From NCBI RefSeq assembly GCF_021538895.1, contig NZ_JADDRL010000066.1, positions 1-55,466 of the forward strand: a stretch of DNA of 55,466 nucleotides. The letters are read 5' to 3'. Made by a program: the position numbers and the translations under genes. Under the pieces are notes generated by a model. That model saw only the letters and a program-made list of their open reading frames with translations, had not been told where the DNA came from and searched no databases. The stretch is from Streptomyces olivochromogenes. Its GTDB lineage: Bacteria > Actinomycetota > Actinomycetes > Streptomycetales > Streptomycetaceae. This document shows positions 43,216 through 51,491 of the stretch, in pieces; position 1 is the stretch's first letter, and the number at the start of each line of letters is the position of its first letter.

Positions 43216-43247
43216 AAGGCCCCGCCCGTCGAAACGGGCGGGGCCTT
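43216..43247. terminator. Bidirectional terminator between the MFS gene and purL
   Basis: AAGGCCCCGCCCGT, loop CGAA, ACGGGCGGGGCCTT. It sits between converging genes. Confidence 0.88.
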
Positions 43248-43264
43248 CGCGGGTGTGCGGAAAA

Positions 43265-45523
43265 CTAGGCCAGCAGCGCCGGGATGGTCGCCTCGTGGGC
43301 CTCGCGGAGTTCCGTCAGGGGGAGCGCGAACTCGCCCTGGACCTCCACCGCGTCGCCGTCGACGACACCGATGCGGGTGGCCGGGAGGCCGCGCGCACCG
43401 CACATGTCGTTGAAACGGACCTCTTCCGAGCGCGGCACGGCGACGATCGCGCGGCCCGCCGACTCGGACAGCAGGAAGGTGAACGCGTCGAGCCCGTCCG
43501 GTACGACCAACCGCGCGCCCTTCCCGCCGAGCAGGGCCGACTCGACGACCGCCTGGATCAGACCGCCGTCGGACAGGTCGTGCGCGGAGTCGATCATGCC
43601 GTCGCGGGAGGCGGAGATCAGGATCTCGCCGAGCAGCCGCTCGCGCTCCAGGTCGACCTTCGGGGGCAGGCCGCCGAGGTGGTCGTGGACGACCTGGGAC
43701 CAGGCCGAGCCGCCGAACTCCTCACGGGTGTCGCCGAGGAGGTAGAGCAGCTGCCCCTCCTCCTGGAAGGCCACCGGCGTGCGGCGCGCCACGTCGTCGA
43801 TGACGCCGAGGACCGCGACGACCGGGGTCGGGTGGATGGCCACCTCGCCCGTCTGGTTGTAGAGCGAGACGTTGCCGCCGGTCACCGGGGTGCCCAGCTG
43901 CTGGCAGGCGTCGGCCAGACCGCGCACGGCCTCGGCGAACTGCCACATGACGGCCGGGTCCTCGGGCGAGCCGAAGTTCAGGCAGTCGGAGACGGCCAGC
44001 GGCTTGGCACCGGTGGTGGCCACGTTGCGGTAGGCCTCGGCGAGGGCCAGCTGGGCGCCCGCGTACGGGTCGAGCTTGGCGTACCGGCCGTTGCCGTCAG
44101 TGGCGATCGCGACGCCGAGGCCGGTCTCCTCGTCGACGCGGATCATGCCGGAGTCCTCGGGCTGGGCGAGGACGGTGTTGCCCTGCACGAAGTGGTCGTA
44201 CTGCGAGGTGATCCACTTCTTGGAGGCCTGGTTGGGCGAGCCCACCAGCTTCAGGACCTGGTCCTTCAGCTCCGCGGAGCTCGCCGGGCGCGGCAGCTTG
44301 TTCGCGTCGTCCGCCTGAAGCTCGTCCTGCCAGGACGGGCGGGCGTACGGGCGCTCGTACACCGGGCCCTCGTGGGCCACGGTCCGCGGGTCGACGTCGA
44401 CGATCTTGCCGCCGTGCCAGTAGATCTCCAGGCGGTCGCCGTCGGTCACCTCACCGATGACGGTGGCGATGACGTCCCACTTGGCGCAGATCTCCAGGAA
44501 GCGGTCGACCTTCTCCGGCTCGACGACCGCGCACATGCGCTCCTGCGACTCGCTCATGAGGATCTCCTCGGGCGAGAGCGTGGAGTCGCGCAGCGGCACG
44601 TCGTCCAGCGTGACGCGCATGCCGCCGGAGCCGTTGGAGGCGAGCTCGGAGGTGGCGCAGGACAGGCCGGCCGCGCCGAGGTCCTGGATGCCGACGACCA
44701 GCTTCTCCTTGAAGGCCTCCAGGGTGCACTCGATGAGGAGCTTCTCCTGGAAGGGGTCGCCGACCTGGACGGCGGGACGCTTGGAGGGCTTGGCGTCGTC
44801 GAAGGTCTCGGAGGCGAGGATCGAGGCGCCGCCGATGCCGTCGCCGCCGGTGCGGGCGCCGTACAGGACGACCTTGTTGCCCGCGCCGGACGCCTTCGCG
44901 AGGTGGATGTCCTCGTGCCGCATGACGCCGATGGCACCGGCGTTGACCAGCGGGTTGCCCTGGTAGCAGGAGTCGAAGACGACCTCGCCGCCGATGTTGG
45001 GCAGGCCCAGGCAGTTGCCGTAGCCGCCGATGCCGGCGACGACACCCGGCAGGACGCGCTTGGTGTCGGGGTGGTCGGCGGCGCCGAAGCGCAGCGGGTC
45101 GACGACCGCGACCGGGCGGGCGCCCATCGCGATGATGTCGCGGACGATGCCGCCGACGCCCGTGGCCGCGCCCTGGTATGGCTCGACGTACGAGGGGTGG
45201 TTGTGCGACTCGACCTTGAAGGTGACCGCGTAGCCCTGGCCGACGTCCACGACACCGGCGTTCTCGCCGATGCCGACGAGCAGCGCGTCGCTCTGCGGGG
45301 CCTTCTCGCCGAACTGGCGCAGATGCACCTTCGACGACTTGTAGGAGCAGTGCTCGGACCACATGACGGAGTACATGGCGAGCTCGGCGCCGGTCGGGCG
45401 GCGGCCCAGGATCTCGACGATCCGCTCGTACTCGTCCTTCTTCAGGCCGAGTTCGGCCCAGGGCAGCGCGACGTCGGGGGTCCCGGCCGCGTGCTCGACC
45501 GTGTCCAGAGGCGTCCGGCTCAT
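43265..45523 (-). CDS. purL: FGAM synthase subunit PurL (small-type)
   Basis: 752 residues, the length of the small PurL that needs separate PurS and PurQ. Motifs: FKVESHNHPSYVEPYQGAA, GVGGIVRDIIAMGARP, GLPNIGGEVVFD, DLGAAGLSCATSE. Its start overlaps the purQ stop by 4 bp (ATGA), so translation is coupled. Confidence 0.97.
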   Translation of the reverse strand: MSRTPLDTVEHAAGTPDVALPWAELGLKKDEYERIVEILGRRPTGAELAMYSVMWSEHCSYKSSKVHLRQFGEKAPQSDALLVGIGENAGVVDVGQGYAVTFKVESHNHPSYVEPYQGAATGVGGIVRDIIAMGARPVAVVDPLRFGAADHPDTKRVLPGVVAGIGGYGNCLGLPNIGGEVVFDSCYQGNPLVNAGAIGVMRHEDIHLAKASGAGNKVVLYGARTGGDGIGGASILASETFDDAKPSKRPAVQVGDPFQEKLLIECTLEAFKEKLVVGIQDLGAAGLSCATSELASNGSGGMRVTLDDVPLRDSTLSPEEILMSESQERMCAVVEPEKVDRFLEICAKWDVIATVIGEVTDGDRLEIYWHGGKIVDVDPRTVAHEGPVYERPYARPSWQDELQADDANKLPRPASSAELKDQVLKLVGSPNQASKKWITSQYDHFVQGNTVLAQPEDSGMIRVDEETGLGVAIATDGNGRYAKLDPYAGAQLALAEAYRNVATTGAKPLAVSDCLNFGSPEDPAVMWQFAEAVRGLADACQQLGTPVTGGNVSLYNQTGEVAIHPTPVVAVLGVIDDVARRTPVAFQEEGQLLYLLGDTREEFGGSAWSQVVHDHLGGLPPKVDLERERLLGEILISASRDGMIDSAHDLSDGGLIQAVVESALLGGKGARLVVPDGLDAFTFLLSESAGRAIVAVPRSEEVRFNDMCGARGLPATRIGVVDGDAVEVQGEFALPLTELREAHEATIPALLA

Positions 45524-46200
45524 GCGTTGACCAGCTTCTTGAGGATCGAGGTGAAGAACGGGAGGCCGTCGGTACGGCCCGTACCGATCAGCGGCTCGAC
45601 GGCGTGCTCGGGGTGCGGCATCAGGCCGACGACGTTCCCGGCCTCGTTGGTGATGCCGGCGATGTCCCGCAGCGAGCCGTTCGGGTTGAAGTCCAGGTAC
45701 CGGAAGGCGACCCGGCCCTCGGCCTCCAGCTTGTCGAGCGTGTACGCGTCGGCGACGTACCGGCCGTCCATGTTCTTCAGCGGGATGTGGATCTCCTGAC
45801 CGGCGGTGTAGTCGCTGGTCCAGGAGGTCTCCGCGTTCTCCACCCGCAGCTTCTGGTCGCGGCAGATGAAGTGCAGGTGGTCGTTGCCGAGCATCCCGCC
45901 GGGAAGGAGGTGGGCCTCGGTGAGGATCTGGAAGCCGTTGCAGATACCGAGGACCGGAAGTCCGGCCTTCGCCTGCTCGATGACGGTCTCCATCACGGGC
46001 GAGAACCGGGAGATGGCCCCGGCCCGCAGATAGTCGCCGTAGGAGAAACCGCCGGGCAGCACCACGGCGTCGACCTGCTTGAGGTCCTTGTCCTTGTGCC
46101 AGAGGGCGACCGGTTCCGCGCCCGCGAGGCGGATCGCGCGCTGGGTGTCCCGGTCGTCGAGACTTCCCGGGAAAGTGACGACGCCAATACGAGCGGTCAC
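45520..46200 (-). CDS. purQ: FGAM synthase glutaminase subunit PurQ
   Basis: 226 residues. Class I glutamine amidotransferase with nucleophile elbow LGICNGFQIL and the C-terminal His/Glu (MPHPEHAVEPL). It supplies ammonia to PurL. It overlaps purS by 4 bp upstream and purL by 4 bp downstream. Confidence 0.97.
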   Translation of the reverse strand: MTARIGVVTFPGSLDDRDTQRAIRLAGAEPVALWHKDKDLKQVDAVVLPGGFSYGDYLRAGAISRFSPVMETVIEQAKAGLPVLGICNGFQILTEAHLLPGGMLGNDHLHFICRDQKLRVENAETSWTSDYTAGQEIHIPLKNMDGRYVADAYTLDKLEAEGRVAFRYLDFNPNGSLRDIAGITNEAGNVVGLMPHPEHAVEPLIGTGRTDGLPFFTSILKKLVNA

Positions 46201-46460
46201 TTCGCGGCCTCCGCGACTTCCTCCACCTTGACGGTGAAGTCCTCGATCACGGTGTTGGCGAGGAAGGATTCCGCAAGATCGTGGATGCGGGCGAGCGCGG
46301 CCTCGTCGACCGGCCCGTCAACTTCCAGTTCGAATCGCTTTCCCTGGCGGACGTCCGAGATGCCTTCGAATCCCAGCCGCGGCAGTGCGCGCTGCACCGC
46401 CTGGCCCTGGGGGTCGAGGATCTCCGGCTTGAGCATGACGTCGACTACGACGCGTGCCAC
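46197..46460 (-). CDS. purS: FGAM synthase subunit PurS
   Basis: ~87 residues from a GTG at 46460, chosen because CGGGAG lies ~6 nt upstream. A GTG at 46466 is equally in frame and would add two residues. The protein has VVVDVMLKPEILDPQGQAV and the FEGISDVRQGKRFEL segments typical of PurS. It is first gene of purS-purQ-purL. Confidence 0.92.
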   Translation of the reverse strand: MARVVVDVMLKPEILDPQGQAVQRALPRLGFEGISDVRQGKRFELEVDGPVDEAALARIHDLAESFLANTVIEDFTVKVEEVAEAAK

Positions 46461-46814
46461 TGGCACTCCCGGTGTGTGGTGCTGAGCAGGTCCCTTCAGA
46501 CTACCTGCACAAAATTTCTACGCGGGTAGAGTTGTAGGAAACTACGTGATGGGCGTCACGATCAGGTGTCGAGCAGGGGCCCTGGCGAAAAAATCTGGGA
46601 AAGTTCGGTGATCAGTCCGCGGCACCTATTGCGCCCGGACACGCGGAAGGATTTAGTCGGGCTTCACATTGCAATGCCGGGCACTGTACAAATGAATTGG
46701 CAATAGCCGATACTTTGCCCAATAACAGGCGGACAGTCGACATCTCCGCTGTAACGCCGTGGCGTCTTGGCACGTCATCGCAAGACGGGATGTCGCACGA
46801 AGGGACCGATATTC
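46461..46814. promoter_or_regulatory. AT-rich divergent control region between purS and the lsr2 paralogue
   Basis: 354 bp without genes. Near purS, TCTAC-GCGG-GTAGA (46517-46530) and GTAG-GAAA-CTAC (46534-46545) put GTAG/CTAC units 8 bp apart. The half toward the lsr2 paralogue (46640-46740) is markedly AT-rich for this genome, as expected for a site bound by Lsr2-type proteins. Confidence 0.5.
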
Positions 46815-47132
46815 GTGGCGCAGAAGGTCGTGGTCACGCTCTTTGACGACATCGACGGCTCGGAAGCGGCGGAAACGATCGCCTTCGGACTCGACGGCAA
46901 GTCGTACGAGATCGACCTGAATCAAGCCAATGCCAAGAAACTGCGCAAGGCCCTGGAGCCCTACGTGGCGGCCGGCCGCAAGCGGGCGAAGTCGGGCAAG
47001 GCGTACCGCCAGACGGAGGTCGCACCCGACCCCGCCGCCGTCCGCGCCTGGGCGCAGGCGAACAAGATGGACGTGCCCGCACGCGGCCGCATCCCCAAGA
47101 AGGTCTACGAGGCTTTCAGCGCGGCACAGTGA
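46815..47132 (+). CDS. lsr2: Lsr2-family nucleoid protein (LsrL-type paralogue)
   Basis: 105 residues from the GTG at 46815 with GAAGGGA upstream. The N-terminal dimerisation domain (AQKVVVTLFDDIDGSEAAETIAFGLDG) and C-terminal AT-minor-groove domain (AVRAWAQANKMDVPARGRIPKKV, with the RGR hook) are complete. It silences AT-rich, often foreign, DNA. Position next to purS matches S. coelicolor SCO4076 (LsrL) rather than the main Lsr2 (SCO3375); this is from memory. Confidence 0.93.
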   Translation: MAQKVVVTLFDDIDGSEAAETIAFGLDGKSYEIDLNQANAKKLRKALEPYVAAGRKRAKSGKAYRQTEVAPDPAAVRAWAQANKMDVPARGRIPKKVYEAFSAAQ

Positions 47133-47147
47133 CGCCCGCGAGGGGTG

Positions 47148-47179
47148 GTCCTCAGGGTCCGTCACCGGGCCCTGAGGAC
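47148..47179 (+). terminator. Terminator of the lsr2 paralogue
   Basis: GTCCTCAGGG and CCCTGAGGAC arms around a 12-nt loop, 16 nt past the stop. Confidence 0.8.
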
Positions 47180-47312
47180 AGCCGACTTGGCCGCCGCGAG
47201 CGGCCGGCGGCGGCGCCGCGGGCAACCGACTTGCGCTACCCCCCTGCTGATCAGCTAATGTCTGGAGCACGCCGAGGGGCGAGGCCGAAGGGCCGAGACC
47301 CACGGAGTACAT

Positions 47313-47384
47313 GCGGGTGTAGTTCAGTAGCAGAACATCCCCCTTCCAGGGGGAAGGCGCAGTGTGCAATTCCTGTCACCCGCT
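47313..47384 (+). tRNA. tRNA-Gly(UCC), non-canonical T-arm
   Basis: Acceptor (GCGGGTG/CACCCGC), D-stem (GTTC/GAAC) and anticodon stem (TCCCC/GGGGA, loop CTTCCAG) are intact. The D-loop reads AGTAGCA without the usual GG. The T-arm does not form the normal five pairs and lacks TTC: where GTTCRA is expected the sequence is TGTGCAATTC. Total length (72 nt) is normal, so this is not a deletion. Confidence 0.85.
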
Positions 47385-47413
47385 CTGGCACCACTACCGT
47401 CACACGCAGGCGT

Positions 47414-47455
47414 GGGGGTCCCCCCTGCTCGAGCTTGTCGAGAGCTTGGGGGAGG
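47414..47455. repeat. Dispersed hairpin repeat, copy 2 (between tRNA-Gly genes)
   Basis: GGGGGTCCCCCC, 14-nt centre, GAGAGCTTGGGGGAGG: the inverse of the element at 12267-12309. The centre holds GCTCGAGC. Confidence 0.85.
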
Positions 47456-47506
47456 ATCAGGTAGGCTGGTGCTCGCACCGATCGGTGGGAGCCGATCGGG
47501 AGCAGT

Positions 47507-47579
47507 GCGGACGTAGCTCAGTTGGTAGAGCGCAACCTTGCCAAGGTTGAGGTCGCGAGTTCGAGCCTCGTCGTCCGCT
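47507..47579 (+). tRNA. tRNA-Gly(GCC), copy 1
   Basis: A 73-nt cloverleaf with anticodon loop TTGCCAA, T-loop TTCGAGC and acceptor GCGGACG/CGTCCGC. Identical to the copy at 51313. Confidence 0.95.
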
Positions 47580-47585
47580 CCAAGG

Positions 47586-47616
47586 AAACCCCGGTCATCG
47601 CGACCGGGGTTTTTTC
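47586..47616 (+). terminator. Intrinsic terminator after tRNA-Gly copy 1
   Basis: AAACCCCGGTC, ATCGC, GACCGGGGTTT and a T-run. Confidence 0.9.
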
Positions 47617-47701
47617 GTTCCCGTACACGTCTGACATTTGTCATGCCGAGTGATGACAGCGCGCACTGCTGCCCGGCCCGGGGCGCCGGGACGCTTGAGC
47701 C

Positions 47702-48640
47702 ATGAACATCGACGAGCACGAGCACGTGATCGAGGTCACCGACCTCCGGCGTGTCTACGGGGGCGGGTTCGAGGCGGTGCGCGGCATCGGTTTCTCCGTG
47801 ACCCGCGGGGAGGTCTTCGCGCTGCTGGGCACCAACGGCGCCGGAAAGACGTCGACGGTCGAACTGCTGGAGGGGCTCGCGCCTCCGTCCGGCGGCCGCG
47901 TGCGGGTCCTCGGCCACGACCCGTTCCTGGAGCGGGCCGCCGTACGCCCACGCACCGGCGTGATGCTTCAGGAGGGCGGATTCCCCTCGGACCTGACCGT
48001 CTCGGAGACCGCCCGGATGTGGGCGGGATGCACCACCGGCGCCCGGCCCGAGGCCGAAGCCCTCGGCCTGGTCGGGCTGGGCGGGAAGAGCCAGGTGCGG
48101 GTCAAGCAGCTGTCCGGCGGGGAGCGGCGGCGCCTGGACCTGGCGCTCGCGCTGCTCGGCGAGCCCGAGGTGCTGTTCCTGGACGAGCCGACGACCGGGC
48201 TCGACGCCGAAGGGCGCCGGGACACCTGGGAGTTGGTACGGACGCTGCGCGACGCGGGCACCACCGTGCTGCTGACCACGCACTACCTGGAGGAGGCGGA
48301 GGGCCTCGCCGACCGTCTCGCGATCCTGCACGAGGGCCGCATCGCCACGTCCGGGACCCCCGCCGAGGTGACCGCGGGCCGGCCGTCCCGGATCTCCTTC
48401 GAACTGCCCGCGGGGTACTTCCTCGGCGACCTGCCGCCGCTCGCCGAACTGGGGGTGTGCGGGCACGAGCTCGACGGCAGGGTCGTACGGCTGCGCACCC
48501 GGGAACTCCAGCGGACCGCCACCCGGGTGCTGGCCTGGGCCGAGCGGGCCGGGGTCGAGCTGCACCGGCTGGAGGTGCGCTCGGCCTCGCTGGAGGAGGC
48601 GTTCCTCGGGATCGCACGGGAGCAGGAGGTCAGGGCATGA
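47702..48640 (+). CDS. ABC transporter ATP-binding protein (DrrA/NodI-like)
   Basis: 312 residues. Walker A LLGTNGAGKTST, signature LSGGERRRLDLAL, Walker B VLFLDEPTTGLD, and the H-loop TTHYLEEAE. The C-terminal ~90 residues are the regulatory extension seen in DrrA-type exporters. It is translationally coupled (ATGA overlap) to the permease, and the two-component genes follow, so the four genes probably form one operon. Confidence 0.93.
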   Translation: MNIDEHEHVIEVTDLRRVYGGGFEAVRGIGFSVTRGEVFALLGTNGAGKTSTVELLEGLAPPSGGRVRVLGHDPFLERAAVRPRTGVMLQEGGFPSDLTVSETARMWAGCTTGARPEAEALGLVGLGGKSQVRVKQLSGGERRRLDLALALLGEPEVLFLDEPTTGLDAEGRRDTWELVRTLRDAGTTVLLTTHYLEEAEGLADRLAILHEGRIATSGTPAEVTAGRPSRISFELPAGYFLGDLPPLAELGVCGHELDGRVVRLRTRELQRTATRVLAWAERAGVELHRLEVRSASLEEAFLGIAREQEVRA

Positions 48641-49422
48641 GCGGGGGCACCGTCACCTGGGCACCGGCGCGCCGCCGGCTGCGCGCGCTGGCCCGCGCCG
48701 AACTCACCCTCCTCGGCCGCAACCGCGGCGTCGTGTTCGTCGCACTCGTCGTACCACTCTCGCTGCCGTTCACCGTGCGGCCCGCCATCGACCAGTTGGA
48801 CCTGAAGAAGGAAGGGCTGACCGCCGGCGCGGTGGTGATGACGGCCGCGATCGGCTTCTCCTTCCTCTTCGCCGTCTACACCTCCCTGGTCAACGCCTAC
48901 GTCGCCCGCCGCGAGGAACTCGTCCTCAAGCGGCTGCGCACCGGCGAGCTCTCCGACGCCGAGATCCTCACCGGCACGGCCCTGCCCGCCGTCGGTCTCG
49001 GCCTCGCCCAGGCCCTGCTGCTGTGCGCGGGCTGCGCGGTGCTGCTGCACGCCGGGGTGCCCAAGGCGCCGTATCTGATGCTGCTCGGGCTGGTCGCGGG
49101 GCTCGTGCTGAGCGCCGCGCTGGCCGCGCTCACCGCGTCCTTCACCCGGACCACCGAGAGTTCGCAGGTCACCGCGGTGCCGGTGGTGTTCCTGTCCATG
49201 ATGGGCTCCGGCATCGCGATCCCCGCCGAGGTCCTGCCCGACCGGATCGCCTCCGTCTGCGAACTGCTTCCGCTGTCCCCGGCGATCCGGCTCATCAGCG
49301 CCGGCTGGACCGGCCGGCTGAGCGCGCAGGAGGTGTTGATGACGGTCGCGATCGCGCTGGCCTGGACCGTCGTGGCGGTGTTTGCTGTACGGCGGTGGTT
49401 CCGGTGGGAACCGCGGCGCTGA
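48637..49422 (+). CDS. ABC-2 type permease
   Basis: 261 residues with six hydrophobic segments. Like other ABC-2 exporters it has the conserved region near TMS5-6 (PVVFLSMMGSGIAIP, LLPLSPAIRLI). It partners the ATPase just upstream; substrate unknown, perhaps a lipid or drug given the DesK-type sensor downstream. Confidence 0.9.
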   Translation: MSGGTVTWAPARRRLRALARAELTLLGRNRGVVFVALVVPLSLPFTVRPAIDQLDLKKEGLTAGAVVMTAAIGFSFLFAVYTSLVNAYVARREELVLKRLRTGELSDAEILTGTALPAVGLGLAQALLLCAGCAVLLHAGVPKAPYLMLLGLVAGLVLSAALAALTASFTRTTESSQVTAVPVVFLSMMGSGIAIPAEVLPDRIASVCELLPLSPAIRLISAGWTGRLSAQEVLMTVAIALAWTVVAVFAVRRWFRWEPRR

Positions 49423-49439
49423 GTACCGGGGGGCACATC

Positions 49440-50678
49440 GTGGGGCGGATACGGCGGTTGCATCAGCGTCACTGGCGGGAGCGCAGCAAGGCGGAGCGCG
49501 TCGAGCTGCAGAGCGTGGTCAGCTGGTACGCCACCATCTGGGTGCTTCCGCTCAGCTGGCTGATGCTGCCGCTGGTGAGCGGGCTCGACCGGCGGCCCGT
49601 GCCGATGGTGCTCGGCGGGCTGCTGGTCGCCGTGGACCTGCTGCAGTGCGCGGCCGCGGGCCGGCTGGTCCGGCCCGCGCTCGACCACTACCTGGGGCGC
49701 GTCGAACTGCCGCCCCGCTCCCAGCGCGCCGCCGCCGTCCTGCTCGGCCTGGCGCTCGCCCTGATCACGGCGCTCGCCGCGGTCGACGGGACCGATCCGC
49801 TCACGGCCCGGCTGGCGATCGCGGCGGTGCTCGTGCCGTTCGGGCTGCCGTACGCGCTCATCGTGTCCGTCCCGGTGTTCCTGCGCCGGTCCGCGGTCCT
49901 CACGGCGCTGGTCGTGGGCGCCCTCTCGATCGTGCGCCTGGACGGTCTCGGTGTGCTCGCCACGACGGTGGTGTGCGGCTTCGCCACCGGCTTCGCCCTG
50001 ACGGCCGCGCGCTGCGGCGCCTGGACCCTGTCCGTGCTCTGGGAGGCGGAACGCGCCCGCGAGATCGAGGCCCGGCTCGCCGTCGCCGAGGAGCGGCTGA
50101 GGTTCGGGCGGGATCTGCACGACGTCCTGGGGCGGAACCTGTCCGTGATCGCCCTCAAGAGCGAGCTGGCCGTGCAACTGGCCCGGCGGGGGCGGCCGGA
50201 GGCGGTGGAGCAGATGATCGAGGTGCAGCGCATCGCACAGGAGTCGCAGCGGGAGGTGCGCGATGTCGTACGGGGCTATCGGGAGGCCGACCTCGATGTC
50301 GAACTCGTCGGCGCGCAAGGCGTGTTGACGGCGGCCGGGATCGACTGCGAGATCACCGGTGCCGCCGACGGGCTGCCCTCCGACGTGCAGTCCGCGCTCG
50401 GCTGGGTGGTCCGGGAGGCCACCACCAACGTGCTGCGGCACGGGGACGCCGGGCGATGTGCCGTGAGTCTGCGGGTGCTGGAGGGGCGCGTGGTGCTGAC
50501 GGTGGAGAACGACGGAGTGTCCGCGGCCCCCGACGGGGGTGGGGGTTCCGGACTCGCGGGGCTGCGGGAGCGACTGGCCGTGCTGGACGGGACCCTGACG
50601 GCGGGTGCCGTCGGACAGGACGGGTTCCGGCTGGTGGCCGAGGTGCCCGTGACGAGTGTGAGCGGAGTTGCCTCATGA
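49440..50678 (+). CDS. DesK/NarX-type sensor histidine kinase
   Basis: 412 residues from the GTG at 49440. Four to six TM helices occupy ~25-190 with no large extracellular domain, followed by a HisKA_3 domain with the phospho-acceptor H227 (FGRDLHDVLGRNLSVIALK) and an HATPase domain (VVREATTNVLRHG, GGGGSGLAGLRERL). Membrane-embedded sensing without an external domain is typical of DesK-like kinases, which read membrane state or bound drug. It overlaps the response regulator by ATGA. Confidence 0.92.
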   Translation: MGRIRRLHQRHWRERSKAERVELQSVVSWYATIWVLPLSWLMLPLVSGLDRRPVPMVLGGLLVAVDLLQCAAAGRLVRPALDHYLGRVELPPRSQRAAAVLLGLALALITALAAVDGTDPLTARLAIAAVLVPFGLPYALIVSVPVFLRRSAVLTALVVGALSIVRLDGLGVLATTVVCGFATGFALTAARCGAWTLSVLWEAERAREIEARLAVAEERLRFGRDLHDVLGRNLSVIALKSELAVQLARRGRPEAVEQMIEVQRIAQESQREVRDVVRGYREADLDVELVGAQGVLTAAGIDCEITGAADGLPSDVQSALGWVVREATTNVLRHGDAGRCAVSLRVLEGRVVLTVENDGVSAAPDGGGGSGLAGLRERLAVLDGTLTAGAVGQDGFRLVAEVPVTSVSGVAS

Positions 50679-51289
50679 GTTCCCCGGTACGGCTGTTGCT
50701 CGCCGACGACGAGCATCTGATCCGCGGGGCGCTGGCCGCGCTGCTCGCCCTGGAGGACGACCTCGTCGTGGTCGCCGAGGCGGCCACCGGCCCCGAGGCG
50801 CTGGCCATGGCGCGGGCGCACCTGCCCGATGTGGCAGTCCTGGATCTCCAGATGCCCGGCGCCGACGGTGTGAAGGTCGCCACATCCCTGCGGGCCGAAC
50901 TGCCCGGCTGCCAGGTGCTGATCGTCACCGGCCATGGACGGCCCGGACACCTCAAACGAGCCCTTGCGGCGGGTGTGCGGGGGTTCGTCCCCAAGACGGT
51001 CAGCGCGCGGCGGCTCGCGGAGATCATCCGTACCGTGCACTCCGGAAACCGCTACGTCGACCCGGAGTTGGCCGCCGACGCGATCTCGGCCGGCGACTCG
51101 CCGCTCACCGCCCGCGAGGCGGAGGTCCTGGAGCTGGCCGCCGACGGGGCGCCGGTCGCGGAGATCGCCGAGCGGGCCGCGCTGTCACCGGGAACCGTGC
51201 GGAACTACCTCTCGTCCGCCGTCACGAAGCTCGGGGCCGACAACCGGCACGCGGCAGTGCGTCTCGCCCGGGAGCGAGGTTGGGTATAG
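50675..51289 (+). CDS. NarL/FixJ-family response regulator
   Basis: 204 residues. Receiver domain with D11/D12, phospho-acceptor D57 (VAVLDLQMPGADG) and the K of FVPKTVS. The LuxR-type HTH is at ~140-200 (LTAREAEVLELAADGAPVAEIAERAALSPGTVRNYLSSAVTKLGA). It is last in the ABC-TCS operon and ends 23 bp before a tRNA-Gly gene. Confidence 0.94.
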   Translation: MSSPVRLLLADDEHLIRGALAALLALEDDLVVVAEAATGPEALAMARAHLPDVAVLDLQMPGADGVKVATSLRAELPGCQVLIVTGHGRPGHLKRALAAGVRGFVPKTVSARRLAEIIRTVHSGNRYVDPELAADAISAGDSPLTAREAEVLELAADGAPVAEIAERAALSPGTVRNYLSSAVTKLGADNRHAAVRLARERGWV

Positions 51290-51312
51290 TTGCTCTCGCG
51301 CCACGGCGCAAT

Positions 51313-51385
51313 GCGGACGTAGCTCAGTTGGTAGAGCGCAACCTTGCCAAGGTTGAGGTCGCGAGTTCGAGCCTCGTCGTCCGCT
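51313..51385 (+). tRNA. tRNA-Gly(GCC), copy 2
   Basis: Identical over 73 nt to the gene at 47507, with different upstream sequence. It directly follows the response-regulator gene. Confidence 0.95.
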
Positions 51386-51391
51386 CCAGTG

Positions 51392-51420
51392 AAAAACCCC
51401 CGGCCGCGGCCGGGGGTTTT
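51392..51420 (+). terminator. Intrinsic terminator after tRNA-Gly copy 2
   Basis: AAAAACCCCCGGCCG and CGGCCGGGGGTTTT arms, a near-loopless stem followed by T's. Confidence 0.92.
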
Positions 51421-51491
51421 CGCGTTGCCCCGCGCTTCGGGGCTCGCACGTCGCCCCCGGATCTCTCCGAGGGCTCGCGCGTCACGGCCGG

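Noticed and set aside
43724..43946. Several in-frame antisense frames inside purL
   Set aside because: They overlap a fully conserved purL in the normal frame and have no independent support.
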